Positions 33,190 through 46,595 are shown, counted from the stretch's first letter. The stretch is DNA of 64,000 nucleotides from Gnetum montanum (GCA_015680685.1 MNCI01020803.1:62001-126000), one strand, 5' to 3'. The notes: generated by a model not told the origin, from the sequence alone. Translations and numbers: made by a program.

Positions 33190-33715
33190 TTTCGCATAAA
33201 CAGTAACCGTTACTTGGTGGGCGAAACTGAGTAGACTGAAACGTTTTTGACACATTTTCGTTGATTTTATTTTTTAATTTTAAGGTTTCAAGATATGAAA
33301 GTATCCCATGCTTTATTCTCAACAACTGCATCTATCATGAATTAAATGCAAATCTGTCATAAATTAAATGCAGATCTGTAACGAATTGAATGTGTATGTG
33401 AAACGGCAAACATTGAGAAAAAAAAATTTAGGTTTTATTCTACGGCAAAGATGCCAATAAGTTTGGGGCCTGTGCTGTGAACGCTGGTAATCTGGCTATT
33501 TACGTAATTTCTATCTAAGTTTATTATTGATGGGAATTGTTCTTAGTTATCAATAAATAAAAATATTGTAAATTTTTATAGATAAAAATCATTGCATTGT
33601 ATTGCATTTTAAATTGTTGTTCTATGAATAAAGAAATATACACATAATTTTACTAAAATATAAAAATTGCTAAAATTACTAATCGATTTTAAAGCTCGTT
33701 TCGTTTTTCGCAACC

Positions 33716-33905
33716 TGATTGTTTGCGGTTTACGTTACGTTGCCGTTGCCGTCACATTGCACCGTTCCGTTTCTGGTCTGATTGTTTGCAGTTTGCGTTG
33801 CGTTGCCGTTGCCGTCACATTGCACCGTTCCCAATTCTGGTAACCTGATTGTTTGCAGTTTCCGTTGCATTGCCGTTGCCGTCACATTGCACCGTTCCCG
33901 TTTCT
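33716..33905 (+). repeat. Three-copy tandem repeat of 60-70 bases
   Basis: CTGATTGTTTGCRGTTTRCG followed by TTGCCGTTGCCGTCACATTG and CACCGTTC occurs three times, about 150 bases upstream of the first resistance-gene exon. It is GC-rich compared with the surroundings. No function assigned. Confidence 0.88.
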
Positions 33906-34054
33906 AACTATGGTTTTAAGGAAAGGCCAACCCTGGTGCAATTTCTTGCAGGGAAAGTTTGCACTGTTGGACAACTGAAACCACTGGGTCGCCATTGCTG
34001 ATTTAGTTTCCAGCTGAATTCTCTGCAACCGGATCAAACTTGTAATAGAAGAAG

Positions 34055-37000
34055 ATGAATCCGCGGAAGATGTTCGATACGAAAGAAAAAGGTTTGAAGA
34101 TAGTTCTAACAGAGCCAGAGCCTAAACCACAGATCAGGACTACTAAAATACAGCGACTGGAGCCTCGGCCGCCTTTGTCAGCTAAGGATGCTGTTCTGGG
34201 CTCATGTTGTATGAGTTCCGTCAACAGATTCGACGTGTTCATCAATCACAGAGGCCCTGATACAAAGCAAACGATGGCTATTCACATGTATGATCTGCTT
34301 CGAGACAGAGGCGTTGCTACGTTTTTGGATAAAGAAGAGTTGCAGGGTGGAGACAGTCTTTCAGAGGTGATAGAAGAAGCCATTGAATGTTCTAAGGTCC
34401 AGGTTTGCATATTTTCCAGTGGATATGCAGCGTCTGTTTGGTGCCTCATGGAATTGGAGATGATTATGGAGAAATATGAAATGGGCAAATGTGTGGTGAT
34501 TCCAATCTTCTACGATGTCAGTCCCTCGGATGTTCGACGTTTGAAGGGTGTTTTTGGGCAGGGCTTTGAAAAGCACAGTCGCAGACAGGGCAGCCAAGTC
34601 ATGGAGGGGTGGAGAAAAGCTTTATGCAAGGTCTCCAACATCAGTGGATACGAGGGTAAAGGGTAAGCCATTACCATACTTTTTGTTTATCAGAGTTTAA
34701 TTGTACACCCGAACATGGTCACGGGATCATCCTTTTTACTTGCTACGGTTAAGCATAATGTTACCCTAGATTTTACTTGTAAAAGAAGGGTACTAATTCT
34801 CTTTCCAAAAGAATTTTTGGATAATACTTGATAATTTAGCTTATCTTGCAAATGGTTTAAAATTTAGAATTATGATACCTTAGACACTGGTCCAATAGAT
34901 CCATGGGTCTCAGTGGAAGTAAGAAAAAGTTTCAGTTTCAGTAATCCCTAATCCAAATAAAAAAAAGTTTCAGTTTCAGTAATTCCTTTTAGATAGGTTC
35001 AAATAAAAACAATTCTTGCAGTACAAATGAACTGATTTTGAGCAATAAGAAATTTGATTTTCTTTCTTTCATGCACGCAAAATGTTTCTAATAGTTTGCT
35101 TTTTCTTTATGTCCTTTTTAAAGTTTAAACATTTGTCAAGGTTCACAAAGAAATCTATATAGATGATCATCCTGTTATGAATTATTAAATGGTTGCCATG
35201 ATAAACATTTATATCAGTGATGCTTTGGATAATAAAACTAAATAAATCAGGAATATGGTCCCGATAAGACATGTTCTCTTTCTCATTTTGATGAGTTTCT
35301 TTATTATTTTGGTTGCTAGGGAACTTTGTATGACCGTTGTTAACAGGGTATGCCAACATCTGGAAGTTGGAATGGTTGCTACTCCGGGAAAAGTAGTTGG
35401 AATAAAAGACCTCTTATCCAGCGTTAAGCATGAGATAATGAGGTGCCATAATGAGGCCTATTCTGTGACATTGGTGCAAATCAGTGGTATTGGAGGCATT
35501 GGCAAAACCACCTTTGCAAGGAGTCTTTACAATGACATATATTCTCAATTTGAGAGGCACTGCTTTGTTGAGGATGTCAATGGAGTGGTAGAAAAGAATG
35601 GTGTAAATGCAGTCCAAAGACAACTTCTTAATAAGCTTCTCAGGTATGATCCAAACGTCAGTGGAAGTGAAGGAAAACAACTCTTAAAGCAAAGGTTGCA
35701 AAATGCGGATATCTTAGTTGTTTTGGATAATATCAGCAGAGAAAATTGTTTAAGTGTTGTTTTCATTGACGATTATGTTTGTCTTGGTGCTTCTAGCATC
35801 ATTATTGTAACAAGTAGGGAGAGTGGAGTTTTGCAACAGGACATGAAGATTGCCAAGAGCTGTAAAAATTTGATTTCTCTGCAAATAACCAACCTTCCCT
35901 TCCAGGAATCGAGGGAAATATTTTGTCACTATGCATTTGAAGAAACCCAGGTTGTGAGCACCCAATTCAATGATTTGATTAATAAAATTGTCAACAAATG
36001 TGATGGCATTCCTTTAGCCCTGGCTTTATTGGGTAGATACCTTTATGGAAGAGATATTGTCTTTTGGAAAAAATTTTGGGTCACAATAAGAGATTCTTTA
36101 CCTCCCAACTTGAAGAAAATAATAAGATTCAGCTATGATAATCTTGAAATAGAGCTTGAAAAACGTTTGTTCTTAGATGTGGCCATATTTTTCCGTTTGG
36201 AAAGTGTTGATCTTTTAAAAAAATGCAGTGGCAAGGATGATGTGGATGAAGCTAAAATTTCAGTTGCTCTAGATAATTTGCAAAGAAAGCTTTTAATTGA
36301 TGTACAGGATGGAATCCTCTTTATGCATGATTTGCTTGTGGATTTAGGCAAAACGATAGTGGAAGATGAGAGTTCTGACCCTGGCCATCGTAGTCGGCTC
36401 TGGAATCCTTCAGATATAAGAGAAGTATTATCTGATAACATGGTACGAGTTTCATCGGTGTTGTTGATTTGCACGTTTTGGTTTTCCTTTCCCTTATTAA
36501 CAAATGTTTTTATTATTGCACCTAGAATCAAATAAAAGATGCAAAAGTAACTTGGTTTAACTTTCAGGGAACAGATAAGATTAAAGGGCTAAGCTTAATT
36601 TGGAAAGGTGCGGCTATCTTAGATGAAGATGAAAATGGTGAACCATGTCCATGGTCTGCTGATGCATTCGCTGAAATGTCTTCTTTGGAGTTTTTGATTT
36701 TGGATGGATATTGCATTCAAGGTATAGACTTATCTTTTAAGTTCTTTATTCGTGCAATGAGCAATGGGTTGATTTAACTGAATGTTTTTTCCTTGTTTTG
36801 TTTACAAAGGTGATTTTTCCAAGCTATCCAAAAGACTCTTATTCCTTAAATGGGCCCATTTTCCATTGGAAAGCATTCCAACTACGCTTTGCATAAAGCG
36901 TGCAAGAGTCATCTTGTTGTCCAATGGATTAAACAGAGGGGTATGGGAACATTCACCAAAGGTGAGGTTTTCATTTTTCAAAGCCAAAACCCACGCTTAT

Positions 37001-38446
37001 ACATGTCAAGATTGCCCAAAATGTAATCACTTGTCCTGTTTGTTACAGGATGCTCCGGTAAACCTGCGAGCTCTTATTTTACATGAGTGTAGCAAAATAC
37101 AGAGAATTCCAGAATTCAGTGCAAGGTTCAGACAACTGTCTTCCATAGCACTTAACAGTCTGGTATCTCTGCAAACTATTCCAGATACCTTTGGCTTGCT
37201 ACAAGGACTGAAACATCTGTCTCTGGTAGAATGTATAACCTTAAAGATACTCCCCGAAACAATTGGAGACCTGAAGAACCTACATGAATTATATGTGCAT
37301 GACTGTTCCCAGTTAAAGTCATTGCCACTCTCACTGGGACAGCTACAGCAATTGGAGTGTTTAAACCTCAAATTCTGCCGAGGTTTGGAACAGCTCCCAG
37401 AGACATTTGGGGATCTGCAAAACTTGCGCCTGTGTCTTATCCACGGGTGCAGCAGACTCGGTTCCTTGCCAGAATCTTTTAAACACCTCCCACAGATAGA
37501 GTCCGTAAAAATCGTGGAATGCTGCAATTTGGGTATCTCAGAAAATTGTTTTGCAGAGATGAATACTCTTCAAAAGCTAGATATTTGGAGCTGTTGCAGT
37601 AAGTGCAAAGTACCCAAATTACCTTGTCTCAATCAACAGAACCGCCTGAAATCTGTGTCCGTGCGTAATGTGTGTGACGGCGATCTCCACCATGCCAGAG
37701 CCAGATTGGCTTCCCCACTCCTCTCTGGAGTGGAAGAGTTGCCTGATAACATGGAAAATCTACGCCAATTGCATTATCTTGAATTGAAAGACCATGCTTT
37801 AATGCAATTGCCAGAGTCTATGGGCAATCTTTCTCTTTTACGATCATTGAGACTGACTGAGCTGTGGAATCTGCAAGAGCTGCCAGAATCCATAGGCAAT
37901 CTTTCAGGTCTCCAATATTTGTATATTAAGGTGTGCTGGAGTCTGCAACAGCTTCCACAATCTATCGGGAGCCTCCAACAACTGAAATATCTGCATATAT
38001 GCGGTTGCTGGAATTTACAGCAACTGCCTCCCAGCCTTGGCAACTTACAGAATTTGTCACGCCTGGAGATCGTGGATTGCCCTGTATTGAAAGGATTGCC
38101 ATGTACGCTGGGAAATCTTTCAAACATGGTATGGCTCACTGTGAAAAACTGTTCAGCGATTGAAGTTATCCACGTACAGGCAATGCATAGACTTTCGCAT
38201 CTCAAGGTAGTCGCCTGTGACAACCTCAGAACCATTGCTGGGATTGGCGGGTGTATCGACTTTTTGGCAATACTGGAGATCCGAGGCTGCGACCAGTTTA
38301 GCTTTGAGGATTGCTCTGTGCTTGGTAGTCAACGGCAACGTAAGTTTGAAGCAATATGCCTGTCGCTCAACCAAGAATTTCTTACAAGATACGATTACAA
38401 CGATTTTGCGGTAATTCTTCAATCATTCCAGTTCGTATTCAGTTAA
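34055..38446 (+). CDS. TIR-NBS-LRR (TNL) disease-resistance protein, apparently intact
   Basis: Intracellular immune receptor. Exon model: 34055-34662, 35320-36442, 36568-36721, 36810-36961, 37049-38446; phases agree at every junction and give 1144 aa without a stop. The TIR domain (about residues 58-200) has RFDVFINHRGPDT, the BB-loop region DKEELQGGDSL and SVWCLMEL, whose Glu (residue 133) is the NADase catalytic residue of plant TIRs. The NBS exon has GIGGIGKTTFARSL (P-loop), ILVVLDNIS (kinase-2), SIIIVTSRE (RNBS-B), CDGIPLALALLG (GLPL) and FMHDLLVDLG (MHD). About sixteen 24-residue LRRs follow, of the LPESIGNL type. A 57-residue N-terminal extension rich in Pro and Lys precedes the TIR. 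The exon layout (TIR, NBS, short linker exons, LRR) is typical of TNL genes. Whether the 87-base fourth intron is always removed is open, since it is in frame. Confidence 0.93.
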
Positions 38447-39542
38447 AGTAACCTGATTGTCTATGATCAATCTGTTTTCTTAAACTTATTTATTTATTTT
38501 AAATAATGGAATTGACATTCCTAACAAGGCTAGGCTAGGATGATGATGAATGAAATTGTTATTCCTCTTCCACCTACCAGATAAACAAACAACCATGTAC
38601 ATTCCTCTTTTAGATTTATAAACTTATAACTAACAATATTGTTTCCCTTATAATTTTTCTAAAATTTGAAGTTTATCTTTTTAACCAACCCACACCAATG
38701 TTAGGTTCCATGACCTCTCTTACAAAACTTTAAAATTTTATTCTTGCTGCAATAGAAACTAAATAAAACATAGGGGTATTGGCCTCACCATACTTGTCCT
38801 CTATAATGACACCGTTAACAAGTCAACAAAAAATACTTTATAGAATTAGCTGCCGGTGGTGACCTATCAGCAGTGCACTTGAAATCATTCTGCATTTTCT
38901 AAATAACTTATAAAAGGATTATTAGTATTTTTTATTTTTATTGAATAACATAGGATCAACTTGAATCTTGGATCCAAATTTTCTTCTGCAAAAGATTTTG
39001 ATTAGTGGGTAACTTTCTGTAAAGCATCTTACTGGCCAAGATTTAAATGCCAGCAAAAACCAGATTCTAGTCAATATTGTGCTCTTTGTTAAATATAATG
39101 AGTGAAAATGGGATTCCATGTTCTCGGTGAGTGAAAATGAGATTCCACTTAAAATTGTGCTTTGTTAAATGCAAGGAATGAAAATGGGTTCCCCTAAATA
39201 TTGCATGCTTTGTGAAATATTCTGATTATCAGACCACTTGGATCACTTTCACAGCTGATTGTGCAAAGAAACATGCTGACAAACTCATTGTGGTATAGAC
39301 TAAAAGAATCTCTAAATTGGAAAGTGATTAATAATATATTATTAATAACATTAACAAAGTGAAAACCCAGGGTGTAAGTATTTTGTCTTCATTACTTAAA
39401 ACGCCAAGTCTATTTAAGACACAAAGCTGTCATGCAGTCTCCCATAACAAAGCATAATTGATGTCTTGTATATATGCCTAAGATCCATCCTCCACCCAAC
39501 CACTCTTGTATTCACGTTTAAAACGATACTCGCTTTCTTCAA
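38447..39542. other. Intergenic spacer between the two genes
   Basis: AT-rich, no domain recognised on either strand. A short GAGTGAAAATGRGATTCC-type repeat occurs three times at about 39100-39195. It ends with the probable promoter of the next gene. Confidence 0.5.
39469..39475 (+). promoter_or_regulatory. TATA box of the unrecognised two-exon gene
   Basis: TATATAT lies 68 bases upstream of the ATG at 39543, a spacing that allows transcription start near 39500 and a short leader. This supports 39543 as the start codon. Confidence 0.5.
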
Positions 39543-40760
39543 ATGGATATACCAAAAAATAAAAAGTTTCGTTTTCTCCCTTCTGATATATATGTTTATG
39601 TTGGAATGCAGAACTTAACAGGTTTGATGGAGAAGCTAGAAAAGAACTCCCTGCCTTCACAAATCATATTGAATGCAAAAGTGAGCCCCTGTTTCTTTCC
39701 CAGGCTAAGACAAAGGCTAACTTCTGTCCTTAGCCGCACAGACAACCGCTCACTTTTGGTTCATCAACTGTCCGCACATGATAACAGGCTCACACTTGTC
39801 AATAACCCCTTCGGCAAAGGATTCTTCGCATCCATAACATGTTTTATCAGTGCAGCTTACACTGAGAGTTACGCAGATGATCTTTCCCCGCCAACATCCA
39901 AATTTCGTCGTAGCATTCAGGGCATTTATGGAACAACCTTTTCCCAATTTGGTTTTGGGGAAGAAATCCATTTTGAAATGCATTCAATCTCTGTACTACC
40001 CACGGCGCAGACGGGTGATTTTATGGACATTGTAGCAGAGGAGGAACGAGGCTATCCACTGTACCAGGCGTTTGCACAGGAAGGGTGGGTTATCTGTGCA
40101 GGACAAGCAGAAATGGAAATACCGATGCTTTTAGATGTGTGCAGAACCTTTTATTTAGAACTCCAACGCCAGCATTTGCTGTCTGATGCATGGAGTAAAC
40201 TGCCTTGCGAGCTAAATCTCTTCAGCTTTTCAGCACTTGATATTGCAAACTGCAAGATCACAAAGATCTGTCGTTACTGCAACACTTGCGTTATGGTGAG
40301 GAATAATCCACGATATATATCTTAGTTGATTTTGTTTTCATATGCAATTCTAGCTTCGTTACCTTGAATAATGGCTCCTTCTTTCAAACAGGAAGAAGAA
40401 ACAGATTTAACTTTGAAGAGAAGGCGGAGCCTTTTTGCAGACGATTATGCATTAGAGTTGCTGCAAAAGAGGAGGAAATTCAATTTTGTGGCAACCAATG
40501 TGTTTGAATGTGACTTTGAAACCACGGCCAACTTGTATGAAATGTTAATTTCTATAACACATAAAGGGAAGGTGGGCTATACAAGAAAATTGCAACGGAA
40601 TGTTTCAAGGTCAAGCAAGGGCAATGAGATTCCTCAGCTTCTCCAGACGCTTCTTCAGAATAGAGCTTTTGATTTGAAATCAAGAGGCGTCAAGGACAGG
40701 AAGGTAGAATTATGTACCACACTTGCACAAAAGCCTCGGTGGTATCAAATAGTCATCTAG
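39543..40760 (+). CDS. Unrecognised two-exon protein, about 373 aa
   Basis: Exon 1 is 39543-40295 (donor TTATG|GTGAGG); exon 2 is 40392-40760 (acceptor TTTCAAACAG). Both junctions are phase 0 and the joined frame is open, 251 plus 122 codons. Exon 1 has mixed hydrophobic and aromatic sequence, an FSQFGFGEEIHFEMHS segment and a pair of cysteine clusters near its end (KITKICRYCNTC). Exon 2 opens with acidic then basic residues (EEETDLTLKRRRSL and LLQKRRKF), which could be nuclear localisation signals. I do not recognise the family. No transposon flanks, signal peptide or membrane segment were seen. It follows the TNL gene on the same strand by 1.1 kb; a functional link is not shown. Confidence 0.65.
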
Positions 40761-43183
40761 GCATGGAAGTATTCATGTAAAGCTTATGAAATTGGAACCT
40801 AATGAATTATTACAGCCCAACACCTAAAAAATCCAGGGAACAGAAGATGTGCACATTCTATGAAAGAGAATTAAATTCATCAAAATACCTTTTGCTTTGT
40901 ACAAATAAAAATAAGTATACAAATATTTTCCAAAATATGTAAAACATGCAACAGACAATGTTTATTTTAGGAACTTTTGACTTACATAATTGATATATAT
41001 GTTGTGTTCTTAAACAAATTCATCCATCTTCTACTTTCTATCCTTTAACTAATAAGAACTTAATATGAGATTACTCAAGGGTTGCTAGTTTGAAGTAGAA
41101 ATTTAGAGCAAAATAAATGACCCTTGAATTTAGGTGATTTTTTTGTATATACTCAAAATAAAAAATTTTCTTACCTTTTACCCTCAAATTTATCTTTTTA
41201 GGTTCTTTCTACTAAAATTTTATCTTAAGAGATATTTGACTTATTTAACCAAAGTATCTCCAGAAAGGGCCAACCTTTTTCTTTTCTCTCTTTGATGACA
41301 ACTTAACAATACTTGGATTACTATATTACCTATATAAACAAGTAATTAACACAACTTCACCGTGTATAATTAACATCTCATGGTTTATTAATGATAGTAA
41401 TTGAATTACCATAATTGGAATTAGACTATATATGAGATCATATATAAAAGATAGGCACATGGATAAATACATTTTTTTAATGATCATAACAAAAATCATG
41501 ATATGTGGCATGAGTAATAAAATGTAGGATTTTATTATAGGAAATGAACCTGTGAACAGAACTTCATATTGTAATTATCTTGGCCTAGAATGCTCTTCAA
41601 TTATAAATGAGTTTGGTTCATTATTCAAACAGTTGCTAGTTGTAGGAAAGACATTTTTTGCTTTGAAAATTAAATATAAGAAGGAATATACATTGGCTTA
41701 AGCTTTTGATATCTGTATACAATTCTATTATATTGTTGTTCAACTAACTACTCTTTATAAGTGTATAATATGAGGTCATGCTCTATCAAATAAATATTAG
41801 AAAACTATTGAAAACAAATAGAAGATATTTAGAAGCTTTTTTTTTCTGCTTAATGAATTCAAAATGAATAAATAGATATAATATGATATTATGCTTCTTA
41901 AAATAGAGATGATGCCCTTAAAAGTTGAAACTATTTAGTAGTTTAAAACTTACATTCATAATCTTTTTGAATCCTTGTTGCATAAATCCTTCAAAAAAGT
42001 GATTATGAAAACCCATGATAAACAATGATTTCATGAGGGAGTTCTATGGCTTAATAAATATATATTGAAGAGTACATTCTTTATTTTAATCATGTGCAAC
42101 TTTGTAAATTCAAAAAAAAATGTAGCATTTCAAAAATCTTAGGAAAATGTAAGAGGAAAAAAATTCTATTTGAATAGTATTTGAGAAGCCCTTAATTCAA
42201 AGACAAACCATTTATCTATTATTCCTTGTGTAACACCCTCAGGATTTTTAGAAAGATTAACACTTCTATCTTTTACCCTTACATTGATTCTGCAATTTGA
42301 CCTTGGGTTAATAGAGGGTCATGTACTTTTGATTTATTTGAGTATGTGATATTTTTTCATTATTTGGCATTTTGGCACGACTTAATAATTAGTGTAATTG
42401 TATTTTGATTTTCTTTTAATGAGTCCTACTCTTTTATGATACTGGTTGCCATATAATCACATGATCATTATCTTTAGTGGCATGATACATCATTAACAGG
42501 TTAGCTTGCATGAGACGTAATTATTGGTTAATTAGGGTTGAGATCATACTAACATGATTTTTATTTAATACATCTCACCTCCTAGCATTTGTGGTTAATA
42601 TGAGAATTTATATTTTTATATTTCTTTGTATTTTGATTATTATCTTATGATGCTAACCTTGCTCTAGATAAGGACAGGATGACTAGATGTAGGTCCTACT
42701 AAAGATGATGTTTATCTTTATCTTGAATGTGCTACATAGTACAGGTTAGTTAATAAGTCTTAGGTCAGAATTTTTTAGAAGCCAGGTACGAGAATTTGTA
42801 ATTTCACCTTTATAAGCAAGTTGTTTGTTTCTCTCTCAACCATCATTTTTTATTCATGTCTTCTTCTATTTTAAGTTTATTGGTGCTTTGTGCTTGGGAT
42901 CTCGAGAGGCTTGTTTATTAGCAAGGAATATCTTGTTGGTTTAGGAAGGTACTATATTTGTTCTTTGTTTCAAATTCTATCATAGGTATAACGCTAAATT
43001 TTTTTCTTGATGCCTTTTATGATTCTTATGGTTGCTAGAGTTATCATAGCTGATAGATCTTGGAGGATAGTAGCAGATTTAGATGTAGTAGAACCTACAA
43101 AATGTGCAAGTGGTGTCACCTTAACAAATAGTGATGAGCAACAAGGTATCTCTACGCTCAACTATATAAATCACTGAGGCATT
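40761..43183. other. AT-rich intergenic sequence, possible old LTR remnant
   Basis: No gene supported on either strand. TGTAACACCC at 42229-42238 is a common start of plant gypsy LTRs. Gene-like features after it (TTTATAAGC at about 42810) would suit a degenerate LTR ending before 43184, but no partner LTR or target duplication was found. Confidence 0.4.
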
Positions 43184-43950
43184 TGATGAGTCATTAGTTG
43201 GCTGGGTTATCTGATAAAAAGTCAACTTTTTGGTAGGCTCTGACAACAAGGCTCTGATAACAAGGTCCCGATAACTAGGCCTCGTTGATATGGCCCCATC
43301 GATGCATCATTTCATGCATCGACAAGGCCCCATCAACACATCCTAGCAATAAAATCTATAAATACGTGCTCACAGCCATGTTTATGCAATTCTTTTGTCA
43401 ATAGCAAATTGTAGTTACAGTGAAGATCTTGCAGTTTTTCCATTTGAAAGTTAGAATTTCTCCCCCCAAGTGCTCGTAGCAGCAATCATTGAGTGTACGA
43501 ATCTTTATTCGAGCATTGTTGCACCTAAGCACAACAGTGTATATGGCAATAAAAATGAGCGAACTGATAAACCTTGCAGCACTTTGGATAGATTAGCTAT
43601 TTCATTTATGCATTTAATGCTTTCAATTAGTTATTAAATATTTTCCAGTTATTATGTTAATGAAGCAATTAAGTGAGATAGATTACACACATAAGTACGA
43701 CCACTTCAAGCATAACACATATTCACTTGGTAATCCCAACAACATTATTGCTTGGTACGCCTAGTAGCATAGTGCTTGGTTGCCCAATAGTGGATATGTA
43801 GGTCCAGGACATGTACAGAAAGTGGGATTAGATGCTTATGTTAGGGTTACTTAAATGCTAGTTGATTAGTTAATTTAGATTAGTTAATCAAATACTTTTT
43901 ATCTACATTTTGAGCACCAAACTATAAAACACAAAATGATAAAAATTGGA
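43184..43950 (+). repeat. LTR of element C
   Basis: Starts TGATGAG, like element B's LTR. It shares TTATTCGAGCATTGTTGCAC, GGCAATAAAAATGAGC and CCTTGCAGCACTTTGG with B (24186-24255), and GATGCTTATGTTAGGGTTA with B (24507). The right end lies near ATAAAAATTGGATGCC and is approximate. Confidence 0.65.
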
Positions 43951-44266
43951 TGCCCCAATTACACTTATACCAACGTCTATCACAAGTGTAATTGGAAAGA
44001 CAATGATTAACCTTAAGGCAAGATTCACTTCCTAAAGGACTAGTGCATCGGAAACAATAAAGTCTACAAAATTTAACTGAATCGCATGTAAACACTTTAT
44101 GATGTGTATGGTTGGGTGTAGGGGTACGTCGCTGCTCATCATTGGCACTATTGCTAGGGATGGTGCTAGTTATCTAGATTAGTTATATCATACATGATTG
44201 CTATAAATGCATTAACAAACTATCTTTGAGAAAATACTAAGTCATACACATTATACACCAACAACA

Positions 44267-46595
44267 ATGTCTCTTTCACAAGGAAGTGATAATGCATCAT
44301 ATGAAGAGAACATTCATTTGAGAACCAATGAGATATATATTAAAGAAAATTAGAGTGACCAACCTCATGAAAGAGTTTCATTTGTTCATGACCACCCTGA
44401 CTACGCTCAAGGACTACATTCACCTAAGGTAGATAATCCTAGAGGAGATGAAGTAAGTCCTAGACCAGGGGAGGCTTCAAGGCCTAGGACTTCCTCAAAA
44501 CCTAGAAAAGATAAATCAAGGGACCATGGGGAATACTATAGAAGCCATGAGACTCTCCTAGTTCCTTATCTTCCTCTTCCTCTTCAACATCTAGTTCTAA
44601 TGAAGATGAACGTAGGTATAGAGATTAAGCTCCACTATGGGGTCAAAATAAGGGTAGAAATCAAAATCATAGGAAAAATCAAAGACCTCAACATGAACAT
44701 AGTCGAAACCATCATAATCAGGCAAATAGAAATAACAATTTTCACCATGTCATGTCCAATGACGATGAACCCTTGTTGGCCACTAAGAGCCCAATGTAGA
44801 TCACAGAGGCAATTAAAATACCTCATAATCATCAAAAGGAAAGTTGCATCAAAAGACTTAATATGAATAACATCTCTAAATTTATGGGAGGCTATGATTT
44901 TGATCGACAACATCACTTATAAGCCTTCCATGATGCTTGTGCCTTGCAAAATATCGAAAATAAGTGGCAAAAGCTTAAGCTCTTCCCTAGGATACTAATA
45001 GATGAAGTTGAAATTTGGCATAGATTGTTAGCACCAAGTTCCATCCACCAGTGGTCTATAATGGTAGAACTTTTCAATGAAAAATACCAAACTTATGCAA
45101 GAGTGTTCAACATAAGAAAACAAGTCCAAGGATGGAAGCTAGAAAATCATGAACCCTTAGATGTGGCCTTGGATAGATACTATTTGCTACTACATAAATG
45201 TCCTGGCCATGATTTCTCTCAAAAAGAGAAACTTTTCCACATCATAGATGGGCTTTGTAATGAAATGAGGGAGACCCTTAGGATGTATGCTCAAGGTTGA
45301 TTATATGAACTAAAAGCCCATCAGATACAAAGGCTAATCGAGAAGGTGGAAAAAAAAGAAGAAGAGCTATGTAAATGAGAGAATGTTGAGAAATATCACT
45401 AGGACCCAACTCTTCAAAAGAAGAGGATCCCTATCCATGATGAGGAAAAAGAGGCAACTCTCAATGAGGTGATTTCACAACAAACCTTGCCACTGCAACA
45501 ATCTCTTGATGAACTCTAGGCAAGGCTAGATAGGATGTTAGAGTGGATAAATGAAAACGCTACAACTTTCATAGAAACTATAGAGGAGAAGGTAACATAA
45601 AATGAACTAGGTGATCACAATAAACGAAGGAAGAAGAACCAAGAAATAGCTAGAAACACTTATCGATAAATAGGGAAAATGGCTATAAAAGAAGAGGCTA
45701 TAGACTCAACCATAGAAGAAGATGATGGATGTGACATCTACCTATATGACCATCAAAAGGGCTATTACCCAATCATGTTACATCTACATGAGTATTGGGC
45801 TTTTGCATTGAATCCCAAGTTTGTACAAAAGCAAATGCCTAAAAAATTACCTTTCTCACAACGTAATTATAGACAATCCTACAACCAACCATACCATCCT
45901 AGTGGAACTTCATACCAGTCTCAACACTATCATCCAATGTAGTGGAAAAATCCATAGTCGTGGAGGGGCCATCATCAAACCAGCACTACCCTTACTACTA
46001 GTCGAATCTGTACAAGTATTATGTTTAACAACCTATTTCCCTAACTAGTTCTACTTCCTCTACTTCAAATTGCTACTACCACTCTCCTGAATATCATCGT
46101 GGCACAACATCTTCTAAAGGATCACCACCTCACACCTATCATCCTTCATCATATCCTCAATATTCTCATACTTTCCTCCACCATATGTCACCACCAGCAA
46201 CACAGGAAGGTTCAACACCACAACATCAACAAGAAAATGCCAATTGTGCTACGAACATACATAGAAATGATAATGCTAGTAGATCTCCACCACAACCTTG
46301 GAAAGGCCCTTTCTTTAGGATGCTTCCCATGCATAAGCACATCACTTGTGGACCTGCTAACTCACGTAAACTAGTACAAAGCCAATCAAGTGCAACACCC
46401 TTCCTTCCACAACCAATGTCCTCTAATCCTACACAAAGGCCAACATCTGTTGTTACTCTAGCACCTAACAAAAGCGATGAATCTAGCACTATGGAGAGAC
46501 AAAAGAATCCATGCATCACTACTAATAGTAAAGGGTGTAGTTGTGGGCCGAAAACTCAAAATATTAATACGGCCCACAATAAAGTTCAGGAGTAG
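44267..46595 (+). pseudogene. gag: gag of element C (decayed)
   Basis: Start at ATG 44267. A charged N-terminal part with stops and shifts is followed by the retrotransposon gag domain at 44944-45297 (KWQKLKLFPR, SIMVELFNEKYQT, LDVALDRYYLLLHKCPG, LFHIIDGLCNEMRE). A CDIYLYDHQKGYY segment at about 45730 aligns with the remnant in element B at 17860. A proline/serine/glutamine-rich tail runs to 46595. Many TAG and TAA stops. The trace after 46600 (WLENENIKLFQR) has no recognisable domain. Confidence 0.8.

Larger units (their letters stand above)
32591..34054. other. Intergenic region upstream of the TIR-NBS-LRR gene
   Basis: No gene supported. It holds two tandem repeats (listed separately) and AT-rich filler. 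The promoter of the resistance gene should lie here, but no clear TATA box close to 34055 was recognised. Confidence 0.5.

Noticed and set aside
38447-40760. Idea that the downstream two-exon gene is a C-terminal extension of the TNL protein
   Set aside because: The TNL frame closes at 38446, over 1 kb separates them, and the second gene has its own TATA box and start codon.
44600-44866. 88-codon isoleucine/lysine-rich + frame in element C
   Set aside because: It is a shifted frame of the decayed gag N-terminal part, flanked by frameshifts, without a recognisable domain.
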